Assembly: GCA_026182355.1 (NCBI GenBank)
Contig: JAPFBL010000583.1
Coordinates: 200,547-264,546, forward strand
DNA length: 64,000 nt
From: Hermatobates lingyangjiaoensis
Lineage: Eukaryota; Arthropoda; Insecta; Hemiptera; Hermatobatidae
Direction of reading: 5' to 3'
In this document: positions 43,131 to 53,493 of the stretch, one piece after another
How positions within the stretch are numbered: the first letter of the stretch is position 1
How the letters are laid out: every line of letters begins with the position of its first letter
Translations under genes and position numbers: made by a program
Notes under the pieces: model-generated
The model's database searches: none
What the model was told of the DNA's origin: nothing
What the model saw: only the letters and a program-made list of their open reading frames with translations

Positions 43131-43324
43131 TATGTTTTTTTTTCTTATTTGTGGACAAAATGAACCGTGCATGAATATCACATTGTTGAAAGAACAAACC
43201 CAAGACAGTGTATATGAACTCACAACAAATTACATATCAGGAAATCATTGACCTCTGCTGTTGACCTCCTCGGTGAAGGCTATGCCGAACCCTTGAGACT
43301 GAATCATCGAACCTAGGTTAAAAA

Positions 43325-43520
43325 CCATTGGGTTACAGTGACAGTCCCACGAGAGAACACACATATGATGAACACTGGCTCTTTTGTCATACCACACAAT
43401 GAACACTCTACATCGAGAGTGTTTTGGCCTCAATTTTGCTTAACTCAAAATGTAATCAAATTAAATTAGCGATCTTTAACAAGATCCCTTGTTAAAGTCG
43501 GGAGCGACGGCTTAACGTCC
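43325..43520 (-). mobile_element. SINE, decayed
   Basis: Minus tail (acagtgacagtcccacgaga, cataccacacaatg) and gatctttaac body motif. No head remains. Confidence 0.65.
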
Positions 43521-43539
43521 AGGTATAGAGAGAGGGCTT

Positions 43540-43800
43540 AACATGCGTGGGTGGTTGTTCCCTCATGGCATGAATTAAGAAAGGCACAACTATGTGGAGG
43601 TTTAGCCTGGGTCGGGGGTCCGAGGGGGTGAAAAGTCCGCTTCGTTAGCACGCTAGCATAGGTGACAGTCTATTAGTCAGATATGCCTAACGCCTGTCTT
43701 TTTCAAGATTTCACCACAAAGTTGCAATATTGTTAGCATCTCCACGCTTCTGCTTCCTTATCTTTATACCTTTTCTAGTAACCTCTGACGCCTTCCTTTA
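43540..43800. other. Moderate-GC unannotated segment
   Basis: Contains ggtcgggggtccgaggggg. No family recognised. Confidence 0.35.
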
Positions 43801-43809
43801 CTTAAATAT

Positions 43810-44140
43810 TCTTCGCTACATCTCTACTCCATATTAACTGTTACTCTTGGTGTTGTCCTTTGATGATCTCTTTTATAAAGTAACCAACAGTCTTATAGAG
43901 TCTACCAGGCCTATTTTAAAGATTTCTGTAGATGTAGGTCATGTAAACCAGCCTTCACGATGCCCACTTTGGGCACTTCAAGAGGAATGTCTAGACCAGG
44001 GCTACAATTTTTGCCCTGAAGATGATGTACAAATACATCGAAACGTTGGCCTAGGAAGCAGTTTATTTTTCTTTATTATGACCTAGCCCTCAAAAACAAA
44101 ACCTACCTAATACAATAGAATAGATGAGGTCAAGAACATT
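43810..44140 (+). mobile_element. Family R PLE 3' end
   Basis: An open frame (CPLWALQEECLDQGYNFCPE) runs into the HHR. The tail is gacctagccctcaaaaac, gatgaggtcaagaac, then TA. Confidence 0.72.
44011..44053 (+). ncRNA. Hammerhead ribozyme, family R
   Basis: CTGAAGA (44016-44022), GATGTA/TACATC stem II, GAAA, C-G, TT|GGC pairing with GCC. Confidence 0.73.
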
Positions 44141-44157
44141 TTTTGAGAATATATATG

Positions 44158-44187
<30 letters not shown>

Positions 44188-44189
<2 letters not shown>

Positions 44190-44370
44190 ACTTAAAACAA
44201 ACAGTGATACATAGAATGAAACATAACATAGACTCACTTTTCAATATTTCGACCGCCATTACGGTCGAAATATTTAAAAGTGAGTCTTTTTTATGTTTCA
44301 GTCTATGTGTAACTGTTTATTTTAAGTGTTATTTCTCTTGCCGTGCCGTTTTCCGTTTATCATGGTATAT
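44188..44370. mobile_element. Family E palindrome centred in stem II
   Basis: Arms meet inside cgaccgccattacggtcg, so stem II is the centre of symmetry. The CTGAGGA box is absent. Confidence 0.75.
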
Positions 44371-44388
44371 AAATATATATATATTCGT

Positions 44389-44505
44389 AAATTTTGGTAG
44401 CAGTCCTTCCTTGATACACACATTATTGAAAATGACACCAAATTTAGCTGATACTTGTTTCTCAATTTTTCTAAATAACACTCTCGTTATTTCGTCTACA
44501 CAATA
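44389..44505 (-). pseudogene. PLE N-terminal stub, family W
   Basis: The minus frame includes ITRVLFRKIEK-like residues, FNNVCIKEGLLPKFT and the TA junction. Inverted relative to the copy at 44723. Confidence 0.6.
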
Positions 44506-44691
44506 AAATCAAGGGCAGCTGCATCAAGGGCATCCAGAAACCCTTGCAGGTAGCGACGCAGGCCGGGAGGCCACTCACCCCACAGATTAACGCCCAACTA
44601 TACTTAAACTTTATGGAAAACAACCCCCCCCCCCCCTTCTACCTTCTCTGTGTATATAACAAACCAGGTTTTCACATTAGATCTTATTCAC

Positions 44692-44730
44692 GTCCTGATG
44701 ATGAATGTTGATCATTCGAAACATGTCGAC
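44692..44730 (+). ncRNA. Hammerhead ribozyme containing a start codon, family W
   Basis: Fully canonical: CTGATGA (44695-44701), GAATG/CATTC stem II, GAAA (44718-44721), C-AT-G stem III, TC|, stem I GTC/GAC. The ATG at 44723-44725 is part of stem III. Confidence 0.82.
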
Positions 44731-44850
44731 CATAGGAGATGTACTTTATTGTGTAGACGAAATAACGAGAGTGTTATTTAGAAAAATTGAGAAAATTGTT
44801 AAGAAACAGGTATCAGCTAAATTTGGTGTCATTTTCAATAATGTGTATAT
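44723..44850 (+). pseudogene. PLE N-terminal stub, family W
   Basis: Reads MSTIGDVLYCVDEITRVLFR, then KIEKIVKKQVSAKFGVIFNN and VYIYI from TA. Start is inside the ribozyme; no other ATG fits better. Confidence 0.65.
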
Positions 44851-44861
44851 ATATATATAAT

Positions 44862-45021
44862 AATAATTAAATGAAACGGTCCAACGGACTTTTTAATAAA
44901 AACCAATTAAAAAAGATAGCACACAGATAGACACAGGAATAACTCACTTCTATATTTCGACCATCGTCGTCATCAGGAGGCGAAGAGTCCTGCAGGAAGG
45001 CAGAGCGGCGACCTCTGCCAC

Positions 45022-45022
<1 letters not shown>
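44862..45022 (-). mobile_element. Family L HHR element
   Basis: Terminal hairpin (cggtccaacggac), gagttattcc-type donor motif, intact HHR at 44942-44984 (TATA|GAAGTG), leader shared with family C, TA on both sides. Confidence 0.75.
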
Positions 45023-45052
<30 letters not shown>

Positions 45053-45059
45053 TATAAAA

Positions 45060-45640
45060 TATGAAACCATAATTTGCAGAAATATGTCATCGAGAATCGT
45101 GAGTGTTAATCTTTTTTGTGTTTTCTAGTTAAATGTAATTTTATATACATATATATAAAGAAGAAGACTTGAGTTCTTTAATAATGGATTCCGCGAGGGA
45201 TATACTGAAATCATCCATACGACATCTTCAGGCAGCAAACTTTCCCAGTCTATCTCAAGTTTAAATTAATTCCAAACACTTCAGAGACAACAGTTCGAGT
45301 AGGTCATGCTATTCCCTGTGTATTATATATTGTTTGTTGAATAGATTTAAAGTTTGTGTATGGGATTTTCAAAAGTTTTGTTGTTCACAAGATAGCTATA
45401 TTGAAGTTAGCCATACACAAATATGTTTGTTTTATCAATATGATATTTGTATTTTTGCACTACTGGTCTGATTCATTAATTCCAAGTTCAGTATTTATTA
45501 TAACTGATTCATTTCTAAATAGTAATAAACTATTTTTAAACTGGTAATTTAAGAAAAGTTATCATCCCTCCACCACAGATGCCGCCAGCCACCCTCCAAA
45601 AACCTTCAGTGAAATGTAGACTGTAAACGCGTTATCGTGT
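45060..45640. other. Unannotated
   Basis: A cgacatcttcaggc string near 45221 resembles an HHR core but lacks GAAA. Confidence 0.4.
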
Positions 45641-45697
45641 TACCTCCCTAGTAATAATTATCTCTTTGCGTTAGTATTAGTTTATAGTGTATAAAAT

Positions 45698-45739
45698 AAA
45701 CCTGATGATGGTCTTTTGAAGGACCGAAACATGTCGTTT
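45698..45739 (+). ncRNA. Hammerhead ribozyme, PLE family X
   Basis: CTGATGA (45702-45708), GGTC/GGACC stem II, GAAA, C-AT-G stem III, TC|GTTT pairing with AAAC (4 bp). Confidence 0.82.
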
Positions 45740-45802
45740 TCAAGTAGTTAAGTGCAATTGCAAATTAATAGTAAGCATTAGTGTAAAAATAAGTGGAATA
45801 AA

Positions 45803-45905
45803 ATGAATTATGGACAGCTGTTGCATACACTACCTTATGCTATAAAGAAACCTATCAGAAAACTGGAAAATCTTTATAAAAAATTGCAAGAGTGGAAGTA
45901 GGTGA
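45803..45905 (+). pseudogene. PLE N-terminal stub, family X
   Basis: ATG 64 bp after the HHR: MNYGQLLHTLPYAIKKPIRK, LENLYKKLQEWK and stop. Same basic, helical type as the other stubs. Confidence 0.5.
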
Positions 45906-45929
45906 ACAATTCATATATATATATATATA

Positions 45930-46155
45930 TATAAACATTTCACATAAACACATAAAATAACAATCAATGATCAAACCACAATAAGAAATGGTAAAACAAG
46001 ACTAAGATCTTTCAACCCTAACAAGCGGTCTTCGTCAGAGTCAAAAATAAAAAAAAAACTCAGTTGGGTTTTTGACTCTGACGAAGACCACTTGTTACGG
46101 TTGAAAGATCTTAGTCTTGTTTTCCAATTTCTTATTGTGGTTTTGATCATTCATA
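45930..46155. mobile_element. Family F palindrome
   Basis: HHRs at 46000-46042 (minus, stem II change) and 46074-46116 (plus, one mismatch). TA on both sides. Confidence 0.8.
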
Positions 46156-46165
46156 TATATATATA

Positions 46166-46355
46166 TAAAATAAATTCAAAACGATCGCCACCCTGCCTTC
46201 CTGCGGGACTCTTAGCTCTTCGCTCTTCACACCTCCTGATGACGACGATGGTCGAAATATCGATGTGAGTTATGTCTGTATCTTTCTGTGTGTTTCCTTC
46301 GTTTTGAATTTATTTTATTTAAATAAGTCCGCTGGACTGTTTCTTTTAATTTGTA
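46166..46355 (+). mobile_element. Family C HHR element
   Basis: Intact HHR at 46229-46269, gtgagttatgtctg, gtccgctggactgtttc hairpin. A tiny minus tail (46166-46182) shows the lost partner arm. Confidence 0.8.
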
Positions 46356-46358
46356 TAT

Positions 46359-46510
46359 TAATGAAAAGAACACCAAACTTAGCTGATACCTGTTTCTTAA
46401 TAAGTTTTTCAATTTTCCTAAATAACACTAAAGGTTAATTCATCTACACAATAAAGTATATCTCCTGTAGTTGACATGTTTCGAATAATCAACATTCATC
46501 TTTAGGACGC
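46359..46510 (-). pseudogene. PLE family W stub with mutated HHR
   Basis: The minus HHR-like motif (46468-46508) has CTAAAGA. The ATG in stem III (46475-46477) starts MSTTGDILYCVDEL, then a stop. Confidence 0.6.
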
Positions 46511-46689
46511 GAAAAAATATTGATCCTGGTAAGTGTCTCATTTTGTACCATACTTACCGATTATACTATACTATAGTGTAGCCTATAGTACTCAATTGTA
46601 TAGATTATATACTATAGTATACAGTATACTATACTGTTTCTTAGATTATACTATATGATGGTGTAGATTTTTCTATGCTAATATGAAAC

Positions 46690-47320
46690 TTGTACTATAC
46701 TATTGTATATAGCATATTCTATAATATATAATATACTATACTATTTTGTATACTATAAATTCTATTTATATAGAATAGTATGTATCGTATTATATAGTAT
46801 GCAAAATATACTATATTGTATACTATTTTCTATACGATTACGTAGATATAATGTACTATTGTGTAGCTTATACTACACTATTGTATACGGTATACAATAT
46901 AATATTTTGTAGCTTATACTTTATTATTGCATAGATTATAGAATACTATTCTGTACTTTATACTATACTATTGTATACAGTATACACTATAATATTTTGT
47001 ATCTTATACTTTATAACTGCATAGATGATACAAAACTATTATGTAGCTTAAACTATACTATTGTATACAGTATACAATATAATATTTTGTAGCTTATACT
47101 TTATGATTGCATATATATTTACACAAAACTATAGTGTAGCTTATACTACGAGTATACTATTGTATACAGTATACACTATAATATTTTGTAGCTTATAATT
47201 TATGATTGCGTAGATTATACAATACTATTGTGTTGCTTATACTATACTATTGTATATAGTATACACTATAATATTTTGTAGATTATAATTTATGATTGCG
47301 TAGATTATACTATACTATTG
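46690..47320. repeat. 90-bp AT satellite
   Basis: The ttgtatacag core recurs at 46881, 46971, 47061, 47160 and 47250 (steps 90, 90, 99, 90), with aatattttgtagcttata and tttatgattgcatagatt in each unit. Degenerate units extend left to about 46520. It ends 40 bp from exon A. Confidence 0.88.
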
Positions 47321-47361
47321 TGCATTTTAGTAGAAGAAACATGCTTTTTGTTTTGACTTAC

Positions 47362-47484
47362 CAAGAAAAAACATCCTCGAGATATCTGATGACAGTGAGC
47401 GATATCTGCCAAGTGATTTGCAAAACAGTTGGGGTCTTGTGCTGTGTCATTGTCAGTGCCGAAGTGCATGTCTACGAGCTCCAC
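47362..47484 (-). CDS. Exon A of an NWD1/NWD2-like NACHT-WD repeat protein
   Basis: On minus, acceptor cctgtgttttgcag ends at 47485 and donor GTAAGT starts at 47361, giving a 123-bp (41-codon) phase 0/0 exon. It reads VELVDMHFGTDNDTAQDPNC, then FANHLADIAHCHQISRGCFF, L. In NWD1/NWD2-type proteins the matching stretch is a VVDLRWG motif, then an acidic and polar loop, then a helix ending in CxxxSxGPxF. The next residues (LxGxxYG, IP) are encoded by exon B at 9705-9850. Strong splice sites and unbiased codon use argue for a living gene. Such proteins are cytoplasmic STAND ATPases with NACHT and WD domains. The upstream exon, expected to carry the SSTFxDM motif, is not found in 47.5-64 kb. Confidence 0.72.
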
Positions 47485-47649
47485 CTGCAAAACACAGGCA
47501 AATAATCAGCTAATAGCTCACGTCATGACTAAGTACAGTGGTAATGGAACGAAAATAATTTACATTATACATGTTTTGAGGTCTTGGGAATCTATATCTA
47601 CTTTAGTAAATACATTACAGTAAATACTTTAGTGAAAACAGTGATTAGA

Positions 47650-47803
47650 AAATCAATGATTTTATATATAATATAAATATAATTGATAATGATTTATTCA
47701 AGGATTTAGGGGAAAACTTGAACCAGGAAAAAAATTTTGGGGCGTTATTCAACAACATATGTTTAAATGAAGAACTGCTTCCTACTTTTACAAATATATA
47801 TAT
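47650..47803 (+). pseudogene. PLE N-terminal stub
   Basis: Plus frame DLGENLNQEKNFGALFNNIC, LNEELLPTFTNI and IYI, joined to a family P end. Confidence 0.65.
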
Positions 47804-48180
47804 TGTAGGGTAAAAAGCTAATGAAATTGTCTCCACATATAGAAATTTAATCGAATAAACAACGCGTTTCGAACACGTAAAATTCTTCTTCAGGGATTAA
47901 CTAAAAAAATACAATGTCAGCAATACAAAAGAGTACTATCATTACCAGTACAAAGTAAATATAGTATAAAACAAAAATAAAATAAAATAAGGAAGAGAGT
48001 ACGAACCTAAGGGTGAGTGTCTGTGGTACAACTGACTGGGAATAGGATGGAAGTGGGTGAGGGTATGGAGGTATATTTCTTTGTTATTTTCTTCCTAAAG
48101 GTTAAGCAGGGCCTTTACATTTGCTCTAAGACTAAGTGTAGGAAACATATTGAAAATATAACACAGAGAACTATAACGAA
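47804..48180 (-). mobile_element. Family P PLE 3' end
   Basis: Minus HHR at 47856-47898 (CTGAAGA, decayed stem II, GAAACGCGTT) and the P interior shared with 30120-30470. Confidence 0.7.
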
Positions 48181-48269
48181 ATACAAACAATGAATATAAG
48201 AATACAGAGAAAATAGAACTCTTTTTTTTTATATGATTAAATTAAGAGAAGTTGAGCAAAAAAATTTCG

Positions 48270-48345
48270 ATTCAAACCAGAAATTTGAGACTGTAAGTGT
48301 TACCATTTAATTACTATGGGTTTCTTCCTCTATATTAAACTTTAT
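48270..48345 (+). mobile_element. Family A tail fragment
   Basis: gagactgtaagtgttacc to atattaaactttatata; HHR core lost. Confidence 0.6.
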
Positions 48346-48349
48346 ATAT

Positions 48350-48980
48350 ATGTATAAATTCATTCTTTGTCTAAACTAAGTTTATTAGTAGATTTTATTT
48401 ATTGAAAACGTATTTTAGACAAAGTAAATAATAAATATTTCTTATATACTTTTTTAATCCTTTTGTTTTGTACAGAATAAAAAAAAAGTAATATCTTATT
48501 TTAATTAAATGCAAATACTATAATTAAGGGCTAGTGTATTTTAAGAATGAGATATCAGTTGGTATGTGTGTGTGTTTCCCTTGGCAACACTCTGTCAACA
48601 GGATTTGACTAAAACAAAAGATCTGAGGCCATGTGAATTGAAATCCCCTTTTGAATTCCACGATAGAAAGGGAGGAGAACCCTTTTGAATTCACTCAAGC
48701 CGCAGAGTCTAATTTGGACAGTATTCAGTATGCACTGTATACACAAGGTTGTTTTGAGAGGGGGGGGGGGGGGGGGAGTTACACAAGCTGTTCATAACAA
48801 AAAAATTCATAGTTCAGCCAGTTGATTGCCATCAATAACTCATATCTTCGTAATTTTTAAATTTTTAGAGGGCAAATAGTAACAAACATTAAATTAAGAT
48901 TTGATTAATATAATGTCAGAATTTAATAAATTTAGATGTTTGAGGTATTTACCAATAACAGTTCGCTAACCATCTTTGCA
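48350..48980. other. Unannotated; polyG run
   Basis: A run of about 18 G near 48760. Nothing else supported. Confidence 0.4.
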
Positions 48981-48984
48981 AGCT

Positions 48985-49066
48985 ATCACATTCTCACCAC
49001 AGACTGATAAGGAAATGGAGAGGCTTAGTAAGAAAGGGGTCAATGCAGAAGCTGCTGCTAATTCTA

Positions 49067-49105
<39 letters not shown>
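48985..49105 (+). pseudogene. PLE stub fused to (CA)n
   Basis: TDKEMERLSKKGVNAEAAAN then SNIHTHTHT encoded by (CA)n at 49071-49104, i.e. a CA instead of TA junction. Confidence 0.5.
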
Positions 49106-49107
<2 letters not shown>

Positions 49108-49114
49108 TATATAT

Positions 49115-49330
49115 ATACCATGATAAAAGAAAAACGGTCAGGCAGGAAAGATTACACTTACAATAAACTGTGACACATAGACAGAATCATAACAAAGACT
49201 CACTTTTCAATATTTCGACCCTAATGGCTGTCGTCCTCAGGAGAAGAACTGAATTGACGGAGGGACTACAGTCAACTCAGTCGATCGCCATAATGGTTGA
49301 AATATTGAAAATATTTCAATGTCAATATTT
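49115..49330. mobile_element. Family E inverted element
   Basis: Minus HHR at 49197-49250 with stem II mismatches; a plus fragment (ataatggttgaaatattg) follows. Confidence 0.7.
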
Positions 49331-49620
49331 CACTTTTTCGATGAAAATACCATCCAAAATGGATATATACAGTTCAATGTTCATAAAAGAAACATAGAAA
49401 AAATTAAAAACACACACTTATAGTCTCTAATATTTGGTTGAACCGTCTTCAGGAGAGATAAGAGAGGCAAACCAAGCGCACTGATACAGAGTTTCCAACC
49501 GTCTCTGTACCAGTGCGCTTGGTTTGCCTCTCTTATCTCTCCTGAAGACGGTTCAACCGAAAATTAGAGACTGTAAGTGTGTGTTTTTAATTTCACTATG
49601 TTTCTTTATGAACATTGAAA
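49331..49620. mobile_element. Family A palindrome
   Basis: The minus HHR (49423-49458) has CAAA. The plus HHR (49536-49570; CGGTTCAACCG, GAAAATTA|GAGA) is intact. Both ends reach TA. Confidence 0.8.
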
Positions 49621-49627
49621 TATATAT

Positions 49628-49660
<33 letters not shown>

Positions 49661-49744
49661 ACTTTAATTAAAAAAAGATTACGTCGAATATATATATATA
49701 TATATATAAATTAATAACCAACAAAAACTCGATATAATATATGA

Positions 49745-49915
49745 ATTGAATATATATATTCAGGTAATTCACCACAAATGAATGAAGATAGTCGCTCTGA
49801 GGCCTGAGGCCGTCTCTGACGACGTGAAAACGAAAGGGCTCAGAGCGACTATCTTCATTCATTTGTGGTGAGTTACCTGAATATTTATATCACGTGTTAT
49901 TGTGACAACTTTGTA
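49745..49915. mobile_element. Family Q palindrome with HHR
   Basis: Arms (aggtaattcaccacaaatga, gatagtcgctctgag) with an HHR in the plus half and a tatcacgtgttattgtgaca end hairpin. Confidence 0.75.
49812..49845 (+). ncRNA. Hammerhead ribozyme, family Q
   Basis: CTGACGA (49816-49822), two-pair CG/CG stem II, GAAA, G-GG-C stem III, TC|AGA pairing with TCT. Confidence 0.6.
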
Positions 49916-49921
49916 TATATA

Positions 49922-50005
49922 TATTGGTATAAATAGGCAGCAGATCCTCTTTTAAACAGGTATCATTAAAATTAACCGCAGTCTCGGCATTCACGATCTT
50001 AAGAC
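49922..50005 (-). pseudogene. PLE N-terminal stub
   Basis: Minus frame KIVNAETAVNFNDTCLKEDL, LPIYTN, meeting TA at 49921. Confidence 0.62.
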
Positions 50006-50309
50006 TGAGAGATTCGATCCTACGAACTAACCTCCTGCTAACGGGGTTCAACTAGGAAAGGAGTTGGCCAAGTGACACGTTAAATTAAAATCGATGACTC
50101 ATGCTTAGTCATTGCTATTAATAGATTAAAAGGATAGTACAGGTTAATATAAAGAGAAGGTCAAAGGTCAATAATGAACAAGAAACAAGCGGTTAGAATA
50201 AAAGAGTAGAAAGGTCAACGGTATAACTGGACTAATAGAGAATAAATAGATTAAGAATATTAAAGTAAATAAAGGATAAAAGTTTTATATATATATATAT
50301 ATATATATA

Positions 50310-50700
50310 TTCTTAACATATATACTTCGTACTTCTTACCGATGACAACGGACGTCGAAGCGACTTAGCGACTTTTTCTATTCCTTTCTAAACATGAGCC
50401 TCACTTTGCAGTGAACTCCTGTTCACTTTCTATTATTGTTTTTTTTATGGTGGTTGGGTATTGGTTTTGTCTATTATATGCTACGGAAATTGAATTTATT
50501 TTAATTGATACTCTCATTTGTCTTCCTTTTAATTGTCTTTCTTTTAATTGATGTCTCATTTGAAGACAAATAAGAGTATCAATTAAAACAAATTCAATTT
50601 GCGTAGCAGATAATAGACAAAACCAATACCCAACCACCATAAAAAAACAATAATAGAAAGTGAACAGGAGTTCACTGCAAAGTGAGGCTCATGTTTTCTG
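50310..50700. mobile_element. Palindrome with family I-like end
   Basis: A decayed CCGATGA motif (50338) and arms 50391-50525 and 50560-50694 (gcctcactttgcagtgaact). No ribozyme core between the arms. Confidence 0.7.
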
Positions 50701-50870
50701 TCAATAATCTTATTTCACAGAGGGACTGTGCAACCTCTATAACTATTAGCGGAATAACGAAGGCTTCGCTAGGCAGCGGGTAACTGGGACCGCACGCATG
50801 GACCTACTAACTCTACTCTCCTATTGATCACTACTTTAACGAATTATATACATATACAATATATATATAT

Positions 50871-51088
50871 TCTATGTTTTGTTATTGAGGGCTAGGTCAA
50901 ATAAAAGAAAAATAAACTCCTTCCTAGGCCAACGTTTCGATGTATTCGAATACGAATAATATATATATATAGTTAACTTCAGCTACTCAAAGGGACTGCT
51001 TCTGCCCGATTACTACGACTGTCAAAATATCATCGTGAATCTTTTGTGTTGTGTCTTTATTTGTTTTTCTCTTTCCTGTGTAAACTAT
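50871..51088. mobile_element. Family R and family H fragments
   Basis: The minus R end (gttattgagggctaggtc, ggccaacgtttcgatgta) is cut in stem II. After TA, a decayed H arm (cccgattactacgactgtc). Confidence 0.62.
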
Positions 51089-51101
51089 ATATATATATAT
51101 A

Positions 51102-51378
51102 TACGTTTCACGGTGAATCACAAACACAGAACTAAGGAATAAACAAACTTACTGTCTCTAATTTTCGGTTGAACCGTCATCAGGAGAGTTGAGATAGTGA
51201 CACAAAGCGCCCTTATGAAGCGACGGTTAGAGTCCTTCACAAGTGCGCTTGGTGTCCCTATCTCAACTTTCTTGATGACGGTTCAACCAAAAATTAGAGA
51301 CAGTAAGTGTGTTTGTTCCTTAGTTCTGTGTTTTTGAAACGTCTGTCGTCCTTTTGGATCGTTTTCCTGTTTACAATA
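51102..51378. mobile_element. Family K palindrome
   Basis: Leader gcgctt..gaagcgacggtt mirrored. Plus HHR mutated (CTTGATGA, CAAA). Tail gtcgtccttttggatcgttt and TA. Confidence 0.8.
51153..51192 (-). ncRNA. Hammerhead ribozyme, family K
   Basis: Minus CTGATGA (51178-51184), CGGTT/ACCG, GAAA, A-T, TA|GAGA pairing with TCTC. Confidence 0.77.
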
Positions 51379-51392
51379 TATATATATATATA

Positions 51393-51786
51393 TTTGTAAA
51401 AGTTGGGAGCAGTCCTTCTTCAATACATGCTTTTAAAAACTGGATGTCTGTTTCCACTTGATTTAATTTTGTCTTATATTTTCCCAAATTACGAAATTTT
51501 TTCAACTCAGAACTCAACTTAAAAATTAATTCACCATAATTTCTTATTTTATTATTGAACATGTTTCGGTGTTAACACCGAATAAAATAAAAAATATATA
51601 TAATAAATAATAAAATAATAAATAAATAATATAATAATAAAATAATAAAAAATAAAATAATAAAATAAGAAATTATGGTGAATCAATTTTTAAGTTGAGT
51701 TCTGAGTTGAAGAAAAAATTTCGTAATTTGGAAAAATATAAGACAAAATTAAATCAAGTGGAAACAGACATCCAGTTTTTAAAAGC

Positions 51787-51790
<4 letters not shown>
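51393..51790. mobile_element. Family T palindrome with expanded centre
   Basis: Same N-terminal stub on both arms (minus: LKACIEEGLLPTFTNI). The centre is an aataaaataataa expansion and the ribozymes are lost except a catgtttcggtg remnant. Confidence 0.75.
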
Positions 51791-51821
<31 letters not shown>

Positions 51822-51823
<2 letters not shown>

Positions 51824-51934
51824 CTAGAATTTTTAAAAGAACACATAGAAAAGAAATCACTGAACTCACTACTATATTTCGATGTCCTCGTCTTCAGGAA
51901 AAGATGTGAATCACTCCAAAGGCTATATATATTT
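51822..51934 (-). mobile_element. Family G HHR element
   Basis: Minus HHR at 51864-51908 (CTGAAGA 51891-51897), ends gaatttttaaaagaacac and TA. Confidence 0.7.
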
Positions 51935-51937
51935 AGT

Positions 51938-52078
51938 TCTTCGACGTGGGGAGATCTCTCTCACTTCGTCCTCTCTTCTAGTCTACTCCTGATGACGAAC
52001 AACAGTTTGAAATATTGAATTGTGTAAGTGTTCTTTTTATTCTTTTTTCTGTGTCGTGCTTTGTGTAATTTAAAGTAT
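51938..52078 (+). mobile_element. Family D HHR element
   Basis: HHR at 51984-52025 (CTGATGA 51989-51995), gtgtaagtgttc, aatttaaagtatata. Confidence 0.75.
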
Positions 52079-52089
52079 ATATATATATA

Positions 52090-52730
52090 TAGCTATTTGT
52101 GTGTTGCATTAGCATGGTGCTACAACGACGTGTTCTATCATTCTGATTTAAAACCAAATTTCACCATCATAAAGAAACTTAAAATATGTCGAAATAAATT
52201 ATTTAAAAAATTAGGTTCTTCAGACCGGTACTGCTGTAATCAAAAACTTTGAAGTACTCTTTAGAATGGAAACTGAACTTTTCTTTCTCTCGGAGATAGA
52301 ATCCTAAAGTCCATAGCAACATGAATGACTCTCAATAATCAGTTAATTAACATTAAACTTCAAATTAGCACACTTGCGTTGTTGTCAAACACAGTTTGTA
52401 AAATGTTTTTTTGAGATTCTACAAGAATATTCTAAGCCACGAGAGAATCATTATTATATAACTTCTCTAACAACCACTCCATTTCAACTTTAACTCTCTT
52501 TCACTCTCTCTGATGATTTTGCCCCTCTTCCTCAGTCTCTCTCATCATACTCTTCTCACTTCCTTCATCAGACTTGTAATTATCATTCTCCATATTACGT
52601 TTCTTTTATTCATTCTGAAAAAAAATGGACTAGTCATCCAAAATGATATCATTTCTCTTATACTCCTTCAATTACTCAATGACACATTAATTTTTACTCA
52701 TCTCTCTCACCCATGCTTTATATATATATA
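52090..52730. other. Unannotated; one short frame
   Basis: A plus frame near 52105-52250 (CYNDVFYHSDLKPNFTIIKK) matches no family I know. Confidence 0.35.
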
Positions 52731-52732
52731 TA

Positions 52733-52932
52733 TCAATGATCAAACCACAATAAGAAATGGGAAAACAAGACTAAGATCTTTCAACCGTAACAAGCGGTCT
52801 TCGTCAGAGTCAAAACCCCAACTGAACACTAGATGCAGAAAACATCCGGTGAGGAGTTGAGAAGAGTGGGATGGAAGAAGTCTTATTGTGGTTTGATCAT
52901 TGATTGTTGTTTTCACGTGTTTATGTGAAATC

Positions 52933-52936
<4 letters not shown>
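52733..52936. mobile_element. Family F element, interior deleted
   Basis: Intact minus HHR at 52769-52811, remnant of the F interior, then a plus tail lacking its HHR. Confidence 0.78.
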
Positions 52937-52971
<35 letters not shown>

Positions 52972-53009
52972 TATATACAAGTTAAGAATATATAAACCGT
53001 TTGATAAAT

Positions 53010-53092
53010 AGGTATATTATGTAATTGGGTTCGATCAATTTTCTAGATTCAAAATCAAACTCTCCTTACCGCCATTTCAGTTTAATTTTCAA
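53010..53092 (-). mobile_element. Family N end fragment
   Basis: ggtatattatgtaattggg, caattttctagattc, caaactctcc. Confidence 0.55.
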
Positions 53093-53302
53093 GAGAAAAT
53101 ATTTCGACGTCATTGTTCTAAGATGAACCGTACTGTACCGTCTGTACGACCGTACGGAGAAGATATGAAAAAGGGAAACAGAGTATTATAGAAATCTGTT
53201 TGACTAAGTCTCTTATTACTTCTTAAACAGTGAATATCACCTTACTGAGGGATGTGTGTAGCTCTTTTTCGTATATATATATATAATATATATATATATT
53301 AT

Positions 53303-53480
53303 ACCATGATAAACGAAAAACGGTCCGGCAGGACAGATAACTCTTCAAAAATCAACAGTGACTCATAGACTGAAACATAACAAAAGACTCACTTTTCAAT
53401 ATTTCGACCGCCATTATGGTCGAAATATTGAAAAGTGAGTCTTTTGTTATGTTTCAATCTATGTGTCACTGTTTATTATA
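53303..53480. mobile_element. Family E palindrome centred in stem II
   Basis: Arms mirror around ccgccattatgg, as at 44188. Left end has the cggtccggcaggac hairpin. Confidence 0.75.
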
Positions 53481-53493
53481 TATATATATATAT

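Noticed and set aside
45215..45260. Minus-strand HHR at the cgacatcttcaggc string
   Set aside because: CTGAAGA is present but no paired stem II or GAAA follows.
52105..52255. Host exon encoding CYNDVFYHSDLKPNF
   Set aside because: No convincing splice sites and the frame begins inside element sequence; left unassigned.
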